Positions 1-8,214 of a stretch of 30,120 nt of DNA are shown here, one piece after another. Under the pieces are notes generated by a model. It had not been told where the DNA came from, did not search any database, and was given only the letters and a program-made list of their open reading frames with translations. Location: contig CAMHCZ010000003.1 of assembly GCA_946183755.1 (NCBI GenBank), forward strand, positions 1 through 30,120, in the 5' to 3' direction. Origin of the DNA: an uncultured bacterium. Its GTDB lineage: Bacteria > Bacteroidota > Bacteroidia > Bacteroidales > Paludibacteraceae. Position 1 is the stretch's first letter, and each line of letters starts with the position of its first letter. The position numbers and the translations under genes are program-made.

Positions 1-624
1 GATGTCGTCCATGCAGCTCACTCCGCCGCTGGCTATCAGATATGTCTCGGGGTCTTTGCTTAGGATGCTCTCGTAGAGGCTGAGCGACGGACCTTGCAAC
101 ATGCCGTCCTTCTTTATGTCGGTGCATATAACTTTGCTTATGCCCTTGGCTCTGTACTTGCCGAGAAAGTCGTACAGGTCGATGTCAGTGTTCTCCTGCC
201 ATCCGCTTATCGCCACTTTGCCGTCCTTCACGTCTGCGCCGAGTATTATCCTGTCCGCGCCGAATTTGCTTATCCATCCGGTGAACACTTCTGGGTCCTT
301 CACGGCGATGCTTCCGCCGGTCACCATCGCCGCGCCCGATTCGAATGCGATTCTCAGGTCCTCGTCGGTCTTCAGTCCGCCGCCGAAATCGATAGTCAGG
401 CTGGTCTTTGTGGCGATGCTCTCTAATGTCTTGTGGTTTATAATGTGCTTGGCTTTTGCGCCGTCGAGGTCCACGACGTGCAGACGTCTCACACCTGCGT
501 CCTCGAATTCCTTAGCCACCTCTACGGGGTTCTCGTTGTAAACTTTCTTCTGGTTGTAGTCGCCCTGCGAGAGTCTTACGCACTTGCCTTCTATGATGTC
601 GATTGCCGGTATTAGTTCTATCAT
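1..624 (-). CDS. hisA: HisA: ProFAR isomerase, histidine biosynthesis (3' end cut by window)
   Basis: This enzyme isomerises ProFAR to PRFAR in the cytosolic histidine pathway. The reading frame starts at ATG 624-622 and is open through all 208 codons to base 1; the family is usually about 240 residues, so roughly 30 C-terminal residues are missing. The protein starts MIELIPAIDIIEGKCVRL. D9 in PAIDI is the expected general acid/base. DLDGAK (52-57), DFGGGL (79-84) and GADVKDG (129-135) are typical TIM-barrel strand ends of HisA, and TDIKKDGM (168-175) carries the second catalytic Asp. This last motif and the IDFGGGLKT spelling favour HisA over its paralogue HisF. A divergent promoter lies directly upstream, so hisA is probably first in its transcript; hisF and hisIE may follow outside the window, which is inference. 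Confidence 0.95.
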   Translation of the reverse strand, partial: MIELIPAIDIIEGKCVRLSQGDYNQKKVYNENPVEVAKEFEDAGVRRLHVVDLDGAKAKHIINHKTLESIATKTSLTIDFGGGLKTDEDLRIAFESGAAMVTGGSIAVKDPEVFTGWISKFGADRIILGADVKDGKVAISGWQENTDIDLYDFLGKYRAKGISKVICTDIKKDGMLQGPSLSLYESILSKDPETYLIASGGVSCMDDI

Positions 625-652
625 GATATTCGCTTTGTTAACTTATCGGCGG

Positions 653-684
653 CAAAAATAAACTATTATTGTTGCTTTCCCAAA
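653..684 (-). promoter_or_regulatory. Bacteroides-type promoter for hisA
   Basis: On the minus strand a perfect -7 element TATTTTTG (653-660, consensus TAnnTTTG) is preceded by a -33 element TTTG (681-684) with a 20-nt spacer. The predicted start lies near 646, leaving a leader of only about 22 nt before the hisA ATG. That is too short for a his-leader attenuator. Confidence 0.6.
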
Positions 685-695
685 AAGAGAATCCT

Positions 696-715
696 TATCT
701 TTGGCATTACATTTG
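696..715 (+). promoter_or_regulatory. Two overlapping -7 elements for the 757 gene
   Basis: TATCTTTG (696-703) and TACATTTG (708-715) both match TAnnTTTG upstream of the secreted-protein gene. GTTG at 671-674 could be the -33 element for the first (21-nt spacer); no good -33 element is seen for the second. Only the sequence match supports this. Confidence 0.45.
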
Positions 716-756
716 CGTTATGCAATAAAAGTAATAACCTAATAAATAATACTACA

Positions 757-1437
757 ATGAAAAGAATTGCATTTTTATTGAGTTTGGCTCTTATGGTTCC
801 TGCGGTCGCATTCTCCGCTAAGAAGGAAAAGGCTCCTAAGGCGCTTAAGACAGTGAATTATGAGAATGTAAAGATTTATGCACAGTCTGGCCGTAACTCT
901 CAGAAGAGAGGCAGCGCGGTTTCTTTGATAGACGGAAGAACAATGGCGCTCGAAGACGGCGTTAATGACACTCGTGCTGTTGACATCATGCTGTTCTACG
1001 GCAAGGTGGACCACTCTAAGACTAAGTTCTTCACATTGTTCTCGCCTGGCAACCCAACTCTGAACATCGACTGGGAAAAGGACGGCGGAACATCTCCTTA
1101 CTGCAAGTTCGAGGGCAAGAGCGACGATCCAGACGCTTATTACGCTTTGAAGAACTGGAAGAAACGCAACGAGACTAAGATGGAGAAGGTTGAAGGCATA
1201 GATTTCGACGCCGCTACCGGCGAGCAGATTAACTCGCTTTCTGTCAGCGACTCATACTGGGTTAAGGACGTAAAGGTGGGCGATGTTATCCTCTTTGAGC
1301 TTGGCGAGACTTCTTACAAGGCTGGTCACAAGGGACTTATCAAGGTCGTAGCTCTCGAGGACGACGAGACTAAGCCAGATAAGAAGGGCGTTGGACAGAA
1401 TCAGCGCTTTGTAATCAACATCAAGTATGTGAAGTAA
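757..1437 (+). CDS. Secreted protein of unknown function, 226 aa
   Basis: I do not recognise the family. The first 20 residues (MKRIAFLLSLALMVPAVAFS) are a standard Sec signal peptide with a probable cleavage site just before AKKEK and no lipobox cysteine, so a periplasmic or exported soluble protein is expected. The mature part is mixed and polar, rich in Asp and Lys. It has no transmembrane segment, no repeat and a single cysteine near residue 121. The C-terminal third (about 165-226) alternates hydrophobic and polar residues (WVKDVKVGDVILFEL, LIKVVALED, RFVINIKYVK), which suggests a small beta domain. The gene has its own promoter and terminator and stands alone between hisA and the lptD operon, so neighbours give no functional clue. 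Confidence 0.8.
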   Translation: MKRIAFLLSLALMVPAVAFSAKKEKAPKALKTVNYENVKIYAQSGRNSQKRGSAVSLIDGRTMALEDGVNDTRAVDIMLFYGKVDHSKTKFFTLFSPGNPTLNIDWEKDGGTSPYCKFEGKSDDPDAYYALKNWKKRNETKMEKVEGIDFDAATGEQINSLSVSDSYWVKDVKVGDVILFELGETSYKAGHKGLIKVVALEDDETKPDKKGVGQNQRFVINIKYVK

Positions 1438-1460
1438 AACATCAATACAGAGAAAAAGAA

Positions 1461-1488
1461 AAGAGTCGCAGCGATGCGGCTCTTTTTT
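1461..1488. terminator. Bidirectional intrinsic terminator
   Basis: The arms aagagtcgca (1461-1470) and tgcggctctt (1475-1484) form a 10-bp stem with one G-T pair and a 4-nt loop. A T run follows on the plus strand, and a T-rich tract lies on the minus side (1451-1462 read in reverse). It sits between convergent genes ending at 1437 and 1490. Confidence 0.8.
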
Positions 1489-1489
1489 G

Positions 1490-2317
1490 TTATTGATACG
1501 TTTCTATCCATGCTCTGAAATCCTCCTCGGTGCCGTTGAACACGTCCATGTCCACATCGAACGAAATTCCGTTCACCTTGCCTTTGTGCGAGTATTGCCA
1601 CAGCACCCATTTCTCTTCTATGTTGGGATTCTCTTCGCTGTTGAGGTCGCATATCCATATCTCGTTGTTGTCGAAGTGCCCTTTTATCAGGTCTTTGTAG
1701 CACTCCTTGTTTGTGTAAATCACTGGGTGTATGCCTGTCTCCTCGTATATCACGCTATCGAATCTCGTTATCTCCCTTATTCTTCCCTTGATGTATTTCT
1801 CCCCGGTGCGTCTTATTGTGCTTGGCGGCGAGTATTCCACGTCTAATGCTGGCGGCAGGTCCTTGCCTTCGAGTGTCGAGTTTTCCAGGAAGAATCTGGC
1901 TTGCTCCGCACCGTCTTTCTCGAACATGAAGAAATGGTAGAATCCGGCGGTGATGCCTTCGTTCTTGGCTTTGTCGTAGTTCTTTTTGTGCCGGCGGTTT
2001 ATGTGTGTTGTGCCTTGTGTGGCTTTTATGTAAGCGAACTTGACTCCGTCCTCCTTCACCTTGTCCCACTTTATTGTGCCGTTGTGGTGCGATATGTCTA
2101 TGCCTATGACTTTGTATTTGTCGTTCTTTGGTCTTGTTATCTCCTTGCCTATACCGGTTTCGCCTCTGCCTTTGTGTCTGCTCACGAAATATGTTATCGA
2201 GCCGAGTATGGCAAGCGCCACGAGCAGGCTGACGAAGCTGCAACCTGTTTTTCCGCTCTTGCTTTTTTTCGTGGTGGTTCTCGCTTTCTTCTTTCCGCTA
2301 TTCTTTTTCGCCGCCAT
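1490..2317 (-). CDS. GH25-family lysozyme (N-acetylmuramidase), membrane-anchored
   Basis: This is a glycoside hydrolase family 25 muramidase that cleaves the MurNAc-GlcNAc bond of peptidoglycan. Residues 1-25 are Lys-rich and cytoplasmic. A single hydrophobic segment at about 27-45 acts as signal anchor, placing the catalytic domain (about 68-275) in the periplasm. The GH25 hallmarks are present: GIDISHHNG (72-80, D74), FAYIKATQG (94-102), YHFF (127-130) and the catalytic DxE of ALDVEY (D159, E161), with WQYS near 240 close to the C-terminus. The start overlaps the end of the ttcA-like gene by 20 nt, so it is the last gene of the lptD-ttcA-GH25 operon. Because the operon is a housekeeping envelope operon and no phage genes are near, a cell-wall remodelling role is more likely than a phage endolysin. 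Confidence 0.9.
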   Translation of the reverse strand: MAAKKNSGKKKARTTTKKSKSGKTGCSFVSLLVALAILGSITYFVSRHKGRGETGIGKEITRPKNDKYKVIGIDISHHNGTIKWDKVKEDGVKFAYIKATQGTTHINRRHKKNYDKAKNEGITAGFYHFFMFEKDGAEQARFFLENSTLEGKDLPPALDVEYSPPSTIRRTGEKYIKGRIREITRFDSVIYEETGIHPVIYTNKECYKDLIKGHFDNNEIWICDLNSEENPNIEEKWVLWQYSHKGKVNGISFDVDMDVFNGTEEDFRAWIETYQ

Positions 2318-3068
2318 TTTCTTTCGGTAGGTATTGTAGGTTTATGTTGCTCATGGCTTTCAGCAATGAGGCTCTGGCATTCTTGTTCAGTTTCTCGAAC
2401 TCGGCTATCAGCTTTTTCGCGCTTGTTCTGCTTGTCTCTTGCGAGTGCGGACATTCCTTGAGTGTCGTTCTGTAGCCCCTGCTCATGGCGAATGCTGCCA
2501 CATCGTCTTCGTTGGCGAGATACAGCGGCCTGATTATGCTGAACGGTATGCGGTCCAGATTCAGCAGCGGCGGCACGGCTCCGAATGTTCCGTGGTAGGT
2601 CATGTTCAGGAAAAGCGTTTCCAGCACATCGTCGAGCTGGTGGCCTAAGGCTATTTTGTTGCATCCGTATTTCTCCGCAGCCTCAAACAAGGCTTTTCTT
2701 CTGTCTCTCGAGCATGCGAAGCAGATGGACTTGTTGCTGTCCACTTTGTCGCCGGTCGCCTCGATAGCCTCGAAAAACACGCCTCTTTCCTCGCAGAAGT
2801 TCCTTAGGTAATCGATGTCAGTCTTGTAACCTATGCGTTTCGATGTGATGTGTATGGCTTTGAGCGTGAACTTAGGCTTATCGACTCTCATGCGTTGCGA
2901 CAGCAGCTCAGTCAGCACAAGCGAGTCCTTGCCTCCGGACAGTCCGATGAGTATGCGGTCTCCGTCCTCTATCAGGCAGTATCTTTTGAGTGCTTGCGAG
3001 AAAGCCCTGTAGAGCTTCTTGTCGTTAGTACCAGTTGTTTGAGTATGAGTAGTCTGACCGTTGCTCAT
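2298..3068 (-). CDS. ttcA: TtcA-like PP-loop tRNA 2-thiolation ATPase
   Basis: This PP-loop ATPase resembles TtcA, which thiolates C32 of certain tRNAs. The P-loop SGGKDS lies at 44-49. The CxxC pair C116/C119 (CFACSRDRR) and a third cysteine C206 (ECPHSQ) match the three ligands of the TtcA [4Fe-4S] cluster; GHQLDDVLET (142-151) is the usual following motif. The length of 256 aa is normal for Bacteroidetes homologues. The ATG at 3068 lies inside the last 44 nt of lptD. There is no ATG, GTG or TTG between it and the conserved core, so I keep this start; the first 15 residues (Thr/Gln-rich) are entirely encoded in the overlap. The exact modified nucleotide is inferred from the family, and another PP-loop thiolase role cannot be excluded. 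Confidence 0.85.
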   Translation of the reverse strand: MSNGQTTHTQTTGTNDKKLYRAFSQALKRYCLIEDGDRILIGLSGGKDSLVLTELLSQRMRVDKPKFTLKAIHITSKRIGYKTDIDYLRNFCEERGVFFEAIEATGDKVDSNKSICFACSRDRRKALFEAAEKYGCNKIALGHQLDDVLETLFLNMTYHGTFGAVPPLLNLDRIPFSIIRPLYLANEDDVAAFAMSRGYRTTLKECPHSQETSRTSAKKLIAEFEKLNKNARASLLKAMSNINLQYLPKENGGEKE

Positions 3069-5718
3069 ATTTCAAGTCTGCGAGTAAGTCGGATGACACG
3101 TGCACTGTGAAGTTGTAGCTTTTGTATAGTCCGAAAGGCACGATGCTAGCCGACATCGACCAGCAGTGCAGGTTTCTTGTCACAGAAAGTGTCGAGTATG
3201 TGATTTTGCCTTCGTTAAAGTCGTATGACAGACCCATTGAGAGGTTCCAGTTGGATGTCAGTGACAGTGTTCCTCTCACGCCAAGGTTGTGTGTCAGCTC
3301 TCTCTCGTATTCCATGGCGGTCGTGTCGAACTTGGCTGTGTTGCCGTATCTCATGGAGTAGTCGAATGACAGCGACCATGGCAATGAGAACTTCTCGTAT
3401 CCGTCGGTGTCGGTCTCTTTGTCCTTGCCCTTGTCCTTCTCGGCCTTTGCTCTTGCGTTGGCTTTGTCCATTTCCTCATCGACGTCGGCTTCTGTCAAGC
3501 CCTTGATTTTTTCGCCTTTGTTCTTCTTCGAGAATGTGGCGTTAGACAGCGAGTATGAGAACGATGTGCTCGCGTTTATCAGTCTTGGGAACATGCCGTC
3601 GCTTGACCTCAGCCTATCGATGTGCACAGGCGAGCCGTAGCTGTTCAGTCCGAGTTTGTAAGGGTCGAACACGCCGTTGATGTTCAGAGTGAATTGCTTA
3701 GACAGTTTAAGTCTCAGGTTCGCGTTTATGTTCGACCATTTGAGCGAGTCTGCCGCGATATTGTATGATGTGGAGATCGAGAACGCGTCTATCAGCGAGA
3801 TTTTCTTGAATGTGTCTTCGCCGGTCGTGTCGTTCTGCTGGCGCACTTTCATCTCGAGGTTGTTGTTCAGGTTTATGTTTATTGAACCAGCCATGCCTTC
3901 GCCAGGCACACCGAACTGTCCGGATGCGAAAGGCGAGTACTTGACCTTGGAGTAGGTGAGCGAGTCGGAGTTCAATCTTTCGTAAGTCTTGTAGTAGCCC
4001 CAGAAGTCGGTCGCGAAGTCCGGGTGGTAGGTGAACGACACGGTCGGAGTGAACACGTGTCTGATTCGGTCTATCTTCTTGCCGCCGAATATCTTGAGCG
4101 GCTTGTAGAATCCGTAGAGCTTTGTTGATGCCGAAATGCCGGCGTTGAAGTCGAACACGCGCGAGAATCCAGCCACAGTGTCTCTTGCCAATTCATTCTC
4201 GGTGTAGTTCCACGACTGGTTGACGTGCTGCATATACCATCTTGAGTGGTAGTTCACAGTAGGGGTTATCGATATGTACTTCAGCACGTTGAATGACGCT
4301 CCGATAGGGATTGTGTGGTTCATGCCGTTTTTCCAGTCGGTCACGAGCGACGACTTCAGCACTTTGTCCTCTTTCGTTTCTATGGAGTTGGTCAGATTTC
4401 CTGTGTATGAGATATACAGCTTCTCGTACCATCTGTCCTTGCCTATCTTGTTCTTCCTTTTGAAAGGGTATATTCTGTTCATTGTCAATGTCACGTCAGG
4501 GAGCGTGAGCGACAGTGTGGAGTCGGACGTTCTCTGGCTCGCGAGCAACGAGGTCGATATGGCGAAAGGAGTGTTAGGGAACGTGTGCGAGTATGATATT
4601 GACGAAGATTTCGTGTTCTGTGTCAGCTGTGACGGGTTGTAGTAATTGTCCACGTTGCTTCTGTCGTAGCCCGATGACGTGAAGTTGACTGAGGCAGAGA
4701 ACGTCGAGTTAGGCATTGACTTTGGGTTCTGCGTGTGAGTCCATGTCAGTGCGAAGTTCTTGTTCTCGGTGTAGCCAGGAACTTCTTTTTCGCCGAACTT
4801 GTCATTTCTGTAGCTTATGCTGACCTGTCCGTTGAACTTGTATCTCTTCACGTATCTTGATGTTCCGTTCACTGCCCAGCTGCCCTTGGTGTAGATGTCA
4901 CCGGTCAGCGCGAGGTCGAAGTAATCGTTTATCGCGAAGTAGTATCCTCCCTCTTTCAGGTAGAATCCTCGGTTCATCTCGTCGCCGTACGACGGCATGA
5001 TGACACCGGAAGAATATGACTTGGTGAATGGGAAGAAGCCGAAAGGCACGGCGAGCGGAAGTGGCACGTCCATAAGCACCATGTAGGCAGGTCCAGTCGC
5101 CACCCAGTGCTTTTGCTTCACTTTCGCCTTGGTCAGGTTGAGGTAGAAGTGCGGATGCTCATGGTTGTCGCAGGTGGTGTAGTGCCCGTTTTTCATGTAG
5201 AAAATGTCGTCGCCAATCTTTTTCGCCTCCTTGCCGACAACATATCCGTCTCCCTGCTTCACGACGGCTTGCCTTACGAATCCCTTCTTTGTGTCGTAGT
5301 TGTATTCTATGGTCCTCGCCTCGTATTCCTCGCCGTTCTCCTTGAACACAGGAGTTCCCACGAGCGCGCTGTCTGCGTCCAGCACTCCGTGCGCGTCTAT
5401 CTTTGTGGAATCGGCGTTCAGGTGGATGTAGTCGGCAGTGAGCTCCATATTCTCATACTGCACAGAGCCCTCGCCGTACATGTATGCGTTGCCGGCTTTG
5501 TACAGGACAATAGAGTCCTTTGCCGTGTATTTCACAGGCGCGGTGAGCGATGATTTCTTCTTTGGGGTTGAAGTCGAGTCCTGACGGGTGGTGTTGCTTG
5601 CGTCTTCCGCTTTTTCCGCCGTGGTAGAGGTCTTCTTTGCGTATGCGCTTGTAGCGATGCTTGTCAGCAATAGCGGTATGGCTAGTAATAACAAGTATTT
5701 TGGCTTGTAAAGTTTCAT
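3025..5718 (-). CDS. lptD: LptD-like outer-membrane LPS assembly protein
   Basis: Large outer-membrane barrel of the LptD/OstA family, which inserts lipopolysaccharide into the outer leaflet. I chose the ATG at 5718 (897 aa) because it starts a clean signal peptide, MKLYKPKYLLLLAIPLLL, cleaved after about residue 27; an in-frame ATG at 5742 would add eight residues (MGCCAQIR). Residues about 60-215 form the OstA-like jelly roll (AYMYGEGSVQYENMELTADY, then IDAHGVLDAD). From about 220 to the C-terminus, alternating aromatic beta strands build the barrel. A charged Lys/Asp/Glu-rich insert (about residues 735-773) interrupts the barrel near its end. The length is in the range of Bacteroidetes LptD. 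It is first in the operon, transcribed divergently from the amidase and MCE genes. Confidence 0.88.
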   Translation of the reverse strand: MKLYKPKYLLLLAIPLLLTSIATSAYAKKTSTTAEKAEDASNTTRQDSTSTPKKKSSLTAPVKYTAKDSIVLYKAGNAYMYGEGSVQYENMELTADYIHLNADSTKIDAHGVLDADSALVGTPVFKENGEEYEARTIEYNYDTKKGFVRQAVVKQGDGYVVGKEAKKIGDDIFYMKNGHYTTCDNHEHPHFYLNLTKAKVKQKHWVATGPAYMVLMDVPLPLAVPFGFFPFTKSYSSGVIMPSYGDEMNRGFYLKEGGYYFAINDYFDLALTGDIYTKGSWAVNGTSRYVKRYKFNGQVSISYRNDKFGEKEVPGYTENKNFALTWTHTQNPKSMPNSTFSASVNFTSSGYDRSNVDNYYNPSQLTQNTKSSSISYSHTFPNTPFAISTSLLASQRTSDSTLSLTLPDVTLTMNRIYPFKRKNKIGKDRWYEKLYISYTGNLTNSIETKEDKVLKSSLVTDWKNGMNHTIPIGASFNVLKYISITPTVNYHSRWYMQHVNQSWNYTENELARDTVAGFSRVFDFNAGISASTKLYGFYKPLKIFGGKKIDRIRHVFTPTVSFTYHPDFATDFWGYYKTYERLNSDSLTYSKVKYSPFASGQFGVPGEGMAGSININLNNNLEMKVRQQNDTTGEDTFKKISLIDAFSISTSYNIAADSLKWSNINANLRLKLSKQFTLNINGVFDPYKLGLNSYGSPVHIDRLRSSDGMFPRLINASTSFSYSLSNATFSKKNKGEKIKGLTEADVDEEMDKANARAKAEKDKGKDKETDTDGYEKFSLPWSLSFDYSMRYGNTAKFDTTAMEYERELTHNLGVRGTLSLTSNWNLSMGLSYDFNEGKITYSTLSVTRNLHCWSMSASIVPFGLYKSYNFTVHVSSDLLADLKYEQRSDYSYSNNWY

Positions 5719-5758
5719 TCTTATTTGCGCGCAGCAACCCATTTTTGTTTTAATCTCG

Positions 5759-5790
5759 CAAATTTAAGCAAAAGATAGACCAAAACTCAA
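5759..5790 (-). promoter_or_regulatory. Candidate promoter of the lptD operon
   Basis: TAAATTTG on the minus strand (5759-5766) matches TAnnTTTG, with TTG at 5788-5790 as a possible weak -33 element (21-nt spacer). The predicted start near 5752 gives a leader of about 34 nt to the ATG at 5718 but only about 10 nt to the alternative ATG at 5742, which favours the shorter protein. Confidence 0.45.
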
Positions 5791-5871
5791 CGCTTTCGTC
5801 CTTTTAAAGAAATTTGTGCCTATTTTTTTAGACTATGAAATATGTGGGTGGTATAATATGGGAACTTTGAT

Positions 5872-5879
5872 TATTTTTG
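5872..5879 (+). promoter_or_regulatory. -7 element for amidase/MCE operon
   Basis: TATTTTTG matches TAnnTTTG exactly, about 47 nt before the chosen amidase start. No convincing -33 TTTG is seen at the usual distance, so this rests on the -7 match and position only. Confidence 0.4.
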
Positions 5880-5925
5880 CCATTAGTTTAAGATTGGTAT
5901 GATGCCATTCTTTATCTTTTTGAAA

Positions 5926-7260
5926 ATGAATAGAAGAGCAAAACTTTTAATATCGCTGCTGATTCTCTGTATGCAAGTGCCGCTTGTTTCGGTCATGGCA
6001 CAGACTGAGCAGAGAAAAACCACTTTCACAGTCACATTGGACGCTGGTCACGGCGGTCATGACCCGGGAGCCATCGGCGCTATTTCGAGAGAGAAGAATA
6101 TCACTTTGGCGGTCGTTAAGAAGATAGGAAAGCGAATATCTGAGGAAAACCAGGATATAAAGCTCGTTTACACAAGAGATGTGGACAAGTACATCACCCT
6201 CCAGGGCAGAGCGGACATAGCCAACAAGGCGAAGTCGGACCTTTTTGTGTCTGTGCATGTGAACGCCAACAATAACCGTGAAGTAAGCGGCTGCGAGACA
6301 TACACGCTTGGTCTGCACAAGACACAGTCCAACCTCGATGTCGCTATGCGTGAGAACTCTGTGATACTCCTCGAGGATAATTACAACACCAAATACGCAG
6401 GATTCAACCCTAAGTCGATAGACTCATACATAATGTTCGAGTGCATTCAGGACAGATATGTTGACAAGAGCGTATGGCTGGCTTCTGAAATCGAAAAGAA
6501 CTTCGCTTCGCGCAACAGGCGCGACCGCGGTGTGCGCCAGGCTGGATTCTGGGTGCTGCATAAGACGGCAATGCCTGCTATCCTCGTGGAAATAGGATAC
6601 ATAACAAATGCGGAGGAAGAGAGATTCCTGAATACAGAAGACGGACAGCAGAAGATAGCCGATGCCATCTACGAGGCATTGCTTAAGTTCAAGAGAGAGT
6701 ATGAGATAAAATCAGGAAATCAGAAAATCGTAGTTCCGGCTAAAAGCGAGCCTGTCGCAGCCAAGCAGGACAGCATAACCGAGGCTAAGACAACGCAGAA
6801 AAAGGCAGAGGAGAAGGCTGCAAAGACTAAGCGTGACGAAAAGAAAGAGGCGGTGAACAAGTCGGTCGAGGCGTTCAAGGAAGCGAAAAAGAAGGAGAAA
6901 GAGGAATTAGAAAAAGCTGCCCAGAAGAAAAAAGAGGCGGAGGTAAAGAAAACTCAGGAAGAGAAGGTGGAGAAAGTTGAAAAAGCCAAGGAAGTAAATA
7001 ATGACGAGGTCGAGTTCAGACTGCAATTGTCGGCGCTGACCAAGAGCATTCCGCTGAATTCAAGCGCATTCAAGGGATTGGATGTTGATGTTTACCAGGA
7101 AGGCGGATACTATAAATATACATACGGAAAGACAGCCAGCTACGACGAGATCGTCCGTCTGAAAAGCCGCATAAGCGACAAGTTCCCGAATGCGATGATT
7201 ATCGCGTTTATGGGAGGACGCAAGGTGTCGGTAGCTGAGGCGCGTAAAAATCAGAAATAA
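5926..7260 (+). CDS. N-acetylmuramoyl-L-alanine amidase (Amidase_3) with SPOR-like tail
   Basis: Zinc amidase that cuts the MurNAc-L-Ala bond of peptidoglycan, of the kind used in daughter-cell separation. With ATG 5926 (444 aa) the protein opens with a signal peptide, MNRRAKLLISLLILCMQVPL, ending at about residue 26; an upstream ATG at 5899 would add nine residues. The Amidase_3 domain spans about 33-258. Zinc ligands are H42 (LDAGHGG), E56 (SREKNITL) and H111 (SVHVNA), and the catalytic Glu is E222 (LVEIGYITN). Residues about 275-360 are a highly charged Lys/Glu/Ala coiled-coil-like linker. Residues about 362-440 (FRLQLSAL to MGGRKVSV) resemble a SPOR domain, which binds denuded glycan at the septum. 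The 15-nt gap to the next gene suggests co-transcription with the MCE protein. Confidence 0.93.
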   Translation: MNRRAKLLISLLILCMQVPLVSVMAQTEQRKTTFTVTLDAGHGGHDPGAIGAISREKNITLAVVKKIGKRISEENQDIKLVYTRDVDKYITLQGRADIANKAKSDLFVSVHVNANNNREVSGCETYTLGLHKTQSNLDVAMRENSVILLEDNYNTKYAGFNPKSIDSYIMFECIQDRYVDKSVWLASEIEKNFASRNRRDRGVRQAGFWVLHKTAMPAILVEIGYITNAEEERFLNTEDGQQKIADAIYEALLKFKREYEIKSGNQKIVVPAKSEPVAAKQDSITEAKTTQKKAEEKAAKTKRDEKKEAVNKSVEAFKEAKKKEKEELEKAAQKKKEAEVKKTQEEKVEKVEKAKEVNNDEVEFRLQLSALTKSIPLNSSAFKGLDVDVYQEGGYYKYTYGKTASYDEIVRLKSRISDKFPNAMIIAFMGGRKVSVAEARKNQK

Positions 7261-7275
7261 CAAAGTTCAAATATT

Positions 7276-8187
7276 ATGTTTCAGAAAATCTTCACACGAG
7301 AAGTAAAAATTGGTTTATTGGCAGTTGTATGCGGATTTGTGTTGTTCTTCGGATGCAATTATCTGAAAGGCATCAACATATTCAATCCGATGAACTGCTA
7401 TTTCGCCAAATACGAAAACCTCGGCGGACTGATAGTGTCTTCTCCTGTGTACATCAAAGGTTACAAGGTTGGCCAGGTGAGCGAGATACGCTACGACTTC
7501 ACCAAGGACGTTCCTTTTGTTGTCACTCTTGACATTGACATGGACGTCACTCTGCCGGAAGGCACAGTGGCTGAACTCCAGGACGACGGACTCCTTGGCG
7601 GCAAGTGCATAAACCTGGTCATCGACAACCATAAGACTGCTTATGCGAAGAGCGGCGACACATTGGCGGTAAGCACAAAACTTGGTGTTGTGGATATGCT
7701 CACAGGCACGCTGGTGCCTAAGGTCGAAAGCGCGGTTTCTTCCGCCGACTCTTTGATGAAGGCACTCAACAAGATTGCTAATTCAAAGCAGGTGACAAAC
7801 AGTCTGAACTCTGTGGAGAAAATCACGTCTAATTTGGAGACTACGACGACAGACCTCAAGAAGGTCGTGAAGAACGATGTTCCTAAGGTGATGACCGACG
7901 TTGACAAGGCTGCGGTGAATCTGGCTAAGGTCGGCGAGAAAGTCAATAATCTGAAGATTGAGGAGACTGTTGATGGCGTAAATAATGCGGTGGCTGAATT
8001 CAATGCTGTTGTCAAGAAGATTAACAGTTCCGAAGGCTCGGCAGGAATGCTTCTCAACGACCCATCGCTCTACAACAACCTGACAGACGCAAGCAGAAAT
8101 ATTGATGAGCTGATAAAGGACGTGAAGTCGAATCCAAAGAGATATGTACACTTCTCTGTGTTCGGAAAGAAGGACAAGAAAGATTAA
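7276..8187 (+). CDS. MCE-domain (MlaD-like) lipid-transport protein
   Basis: MCE proteins form hexameric rings on the periplasmic side of the inner membrane and move lipids between the two membranes. Here residues 11-30 form one transmembrane anchor and 40-118 the MCE domain, with the diagnostic GLIVSSPVYIKGYKVGQV stretch followed by the hydrophobic pore-loop region LQDDGLLGGKCINL. Residues about 140-290 are helical and rich in Val, Asn, Thr and Asp, fitting a helical needle or barrel extension. The length (303 aa) is normal for the single-MCE type of Bacteroidetes. It follows the amidase by 15 nt and ends before a strong terminator. No MlaE or MlaF partner is in the window, so the transporter must be completed from elsewhere; the transport direction is unknown. 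Confidence 0.9.
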   Translation: MFQKIFTREVKIGLLAVVCGFVLFFGCNYLKGINIFNPMNCYFAKYENLGGLIVSSPVYIKGYKVGQVSEIRYDFTKDVPFVVTLDIDMDVTLPEGTVAELQDDGLLGGKCINLVIDNHKTAYAKSGDTLAVSTKLGVVDMLTGTLVPKVESAVSSADSLMKALNKIANSKQVTNSLNSVEKITSNLETTTTDLKKVVKNDVPKVMTDVDKAAVNLAKVGEKVNNLKIEETVDGVNNAVAEFNAVVKKINSSEGSAGMLLNDPSLYNNLTDASRNIDELIKDVKSNPKRYVHFSVFGKKDKKD

Positions 8188-8214
8188 GGCATCGTGAGTG
8201 ATGCTGTAAAAAGA

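Noticed and set aside
625..660. Possible his-operon attenuator upstream of hisA
   Set aside because: The predicted leader is about 22 nt and has no His-codon run or competing hairpins.
1490..2317. GH25 lysozyme as part of a prophage lysis cassette
   Set aside because: It has an N-terminal membrane anchor, overlaps a housekeeping gene and has no holin, tail, capsid or integrase gene around it.
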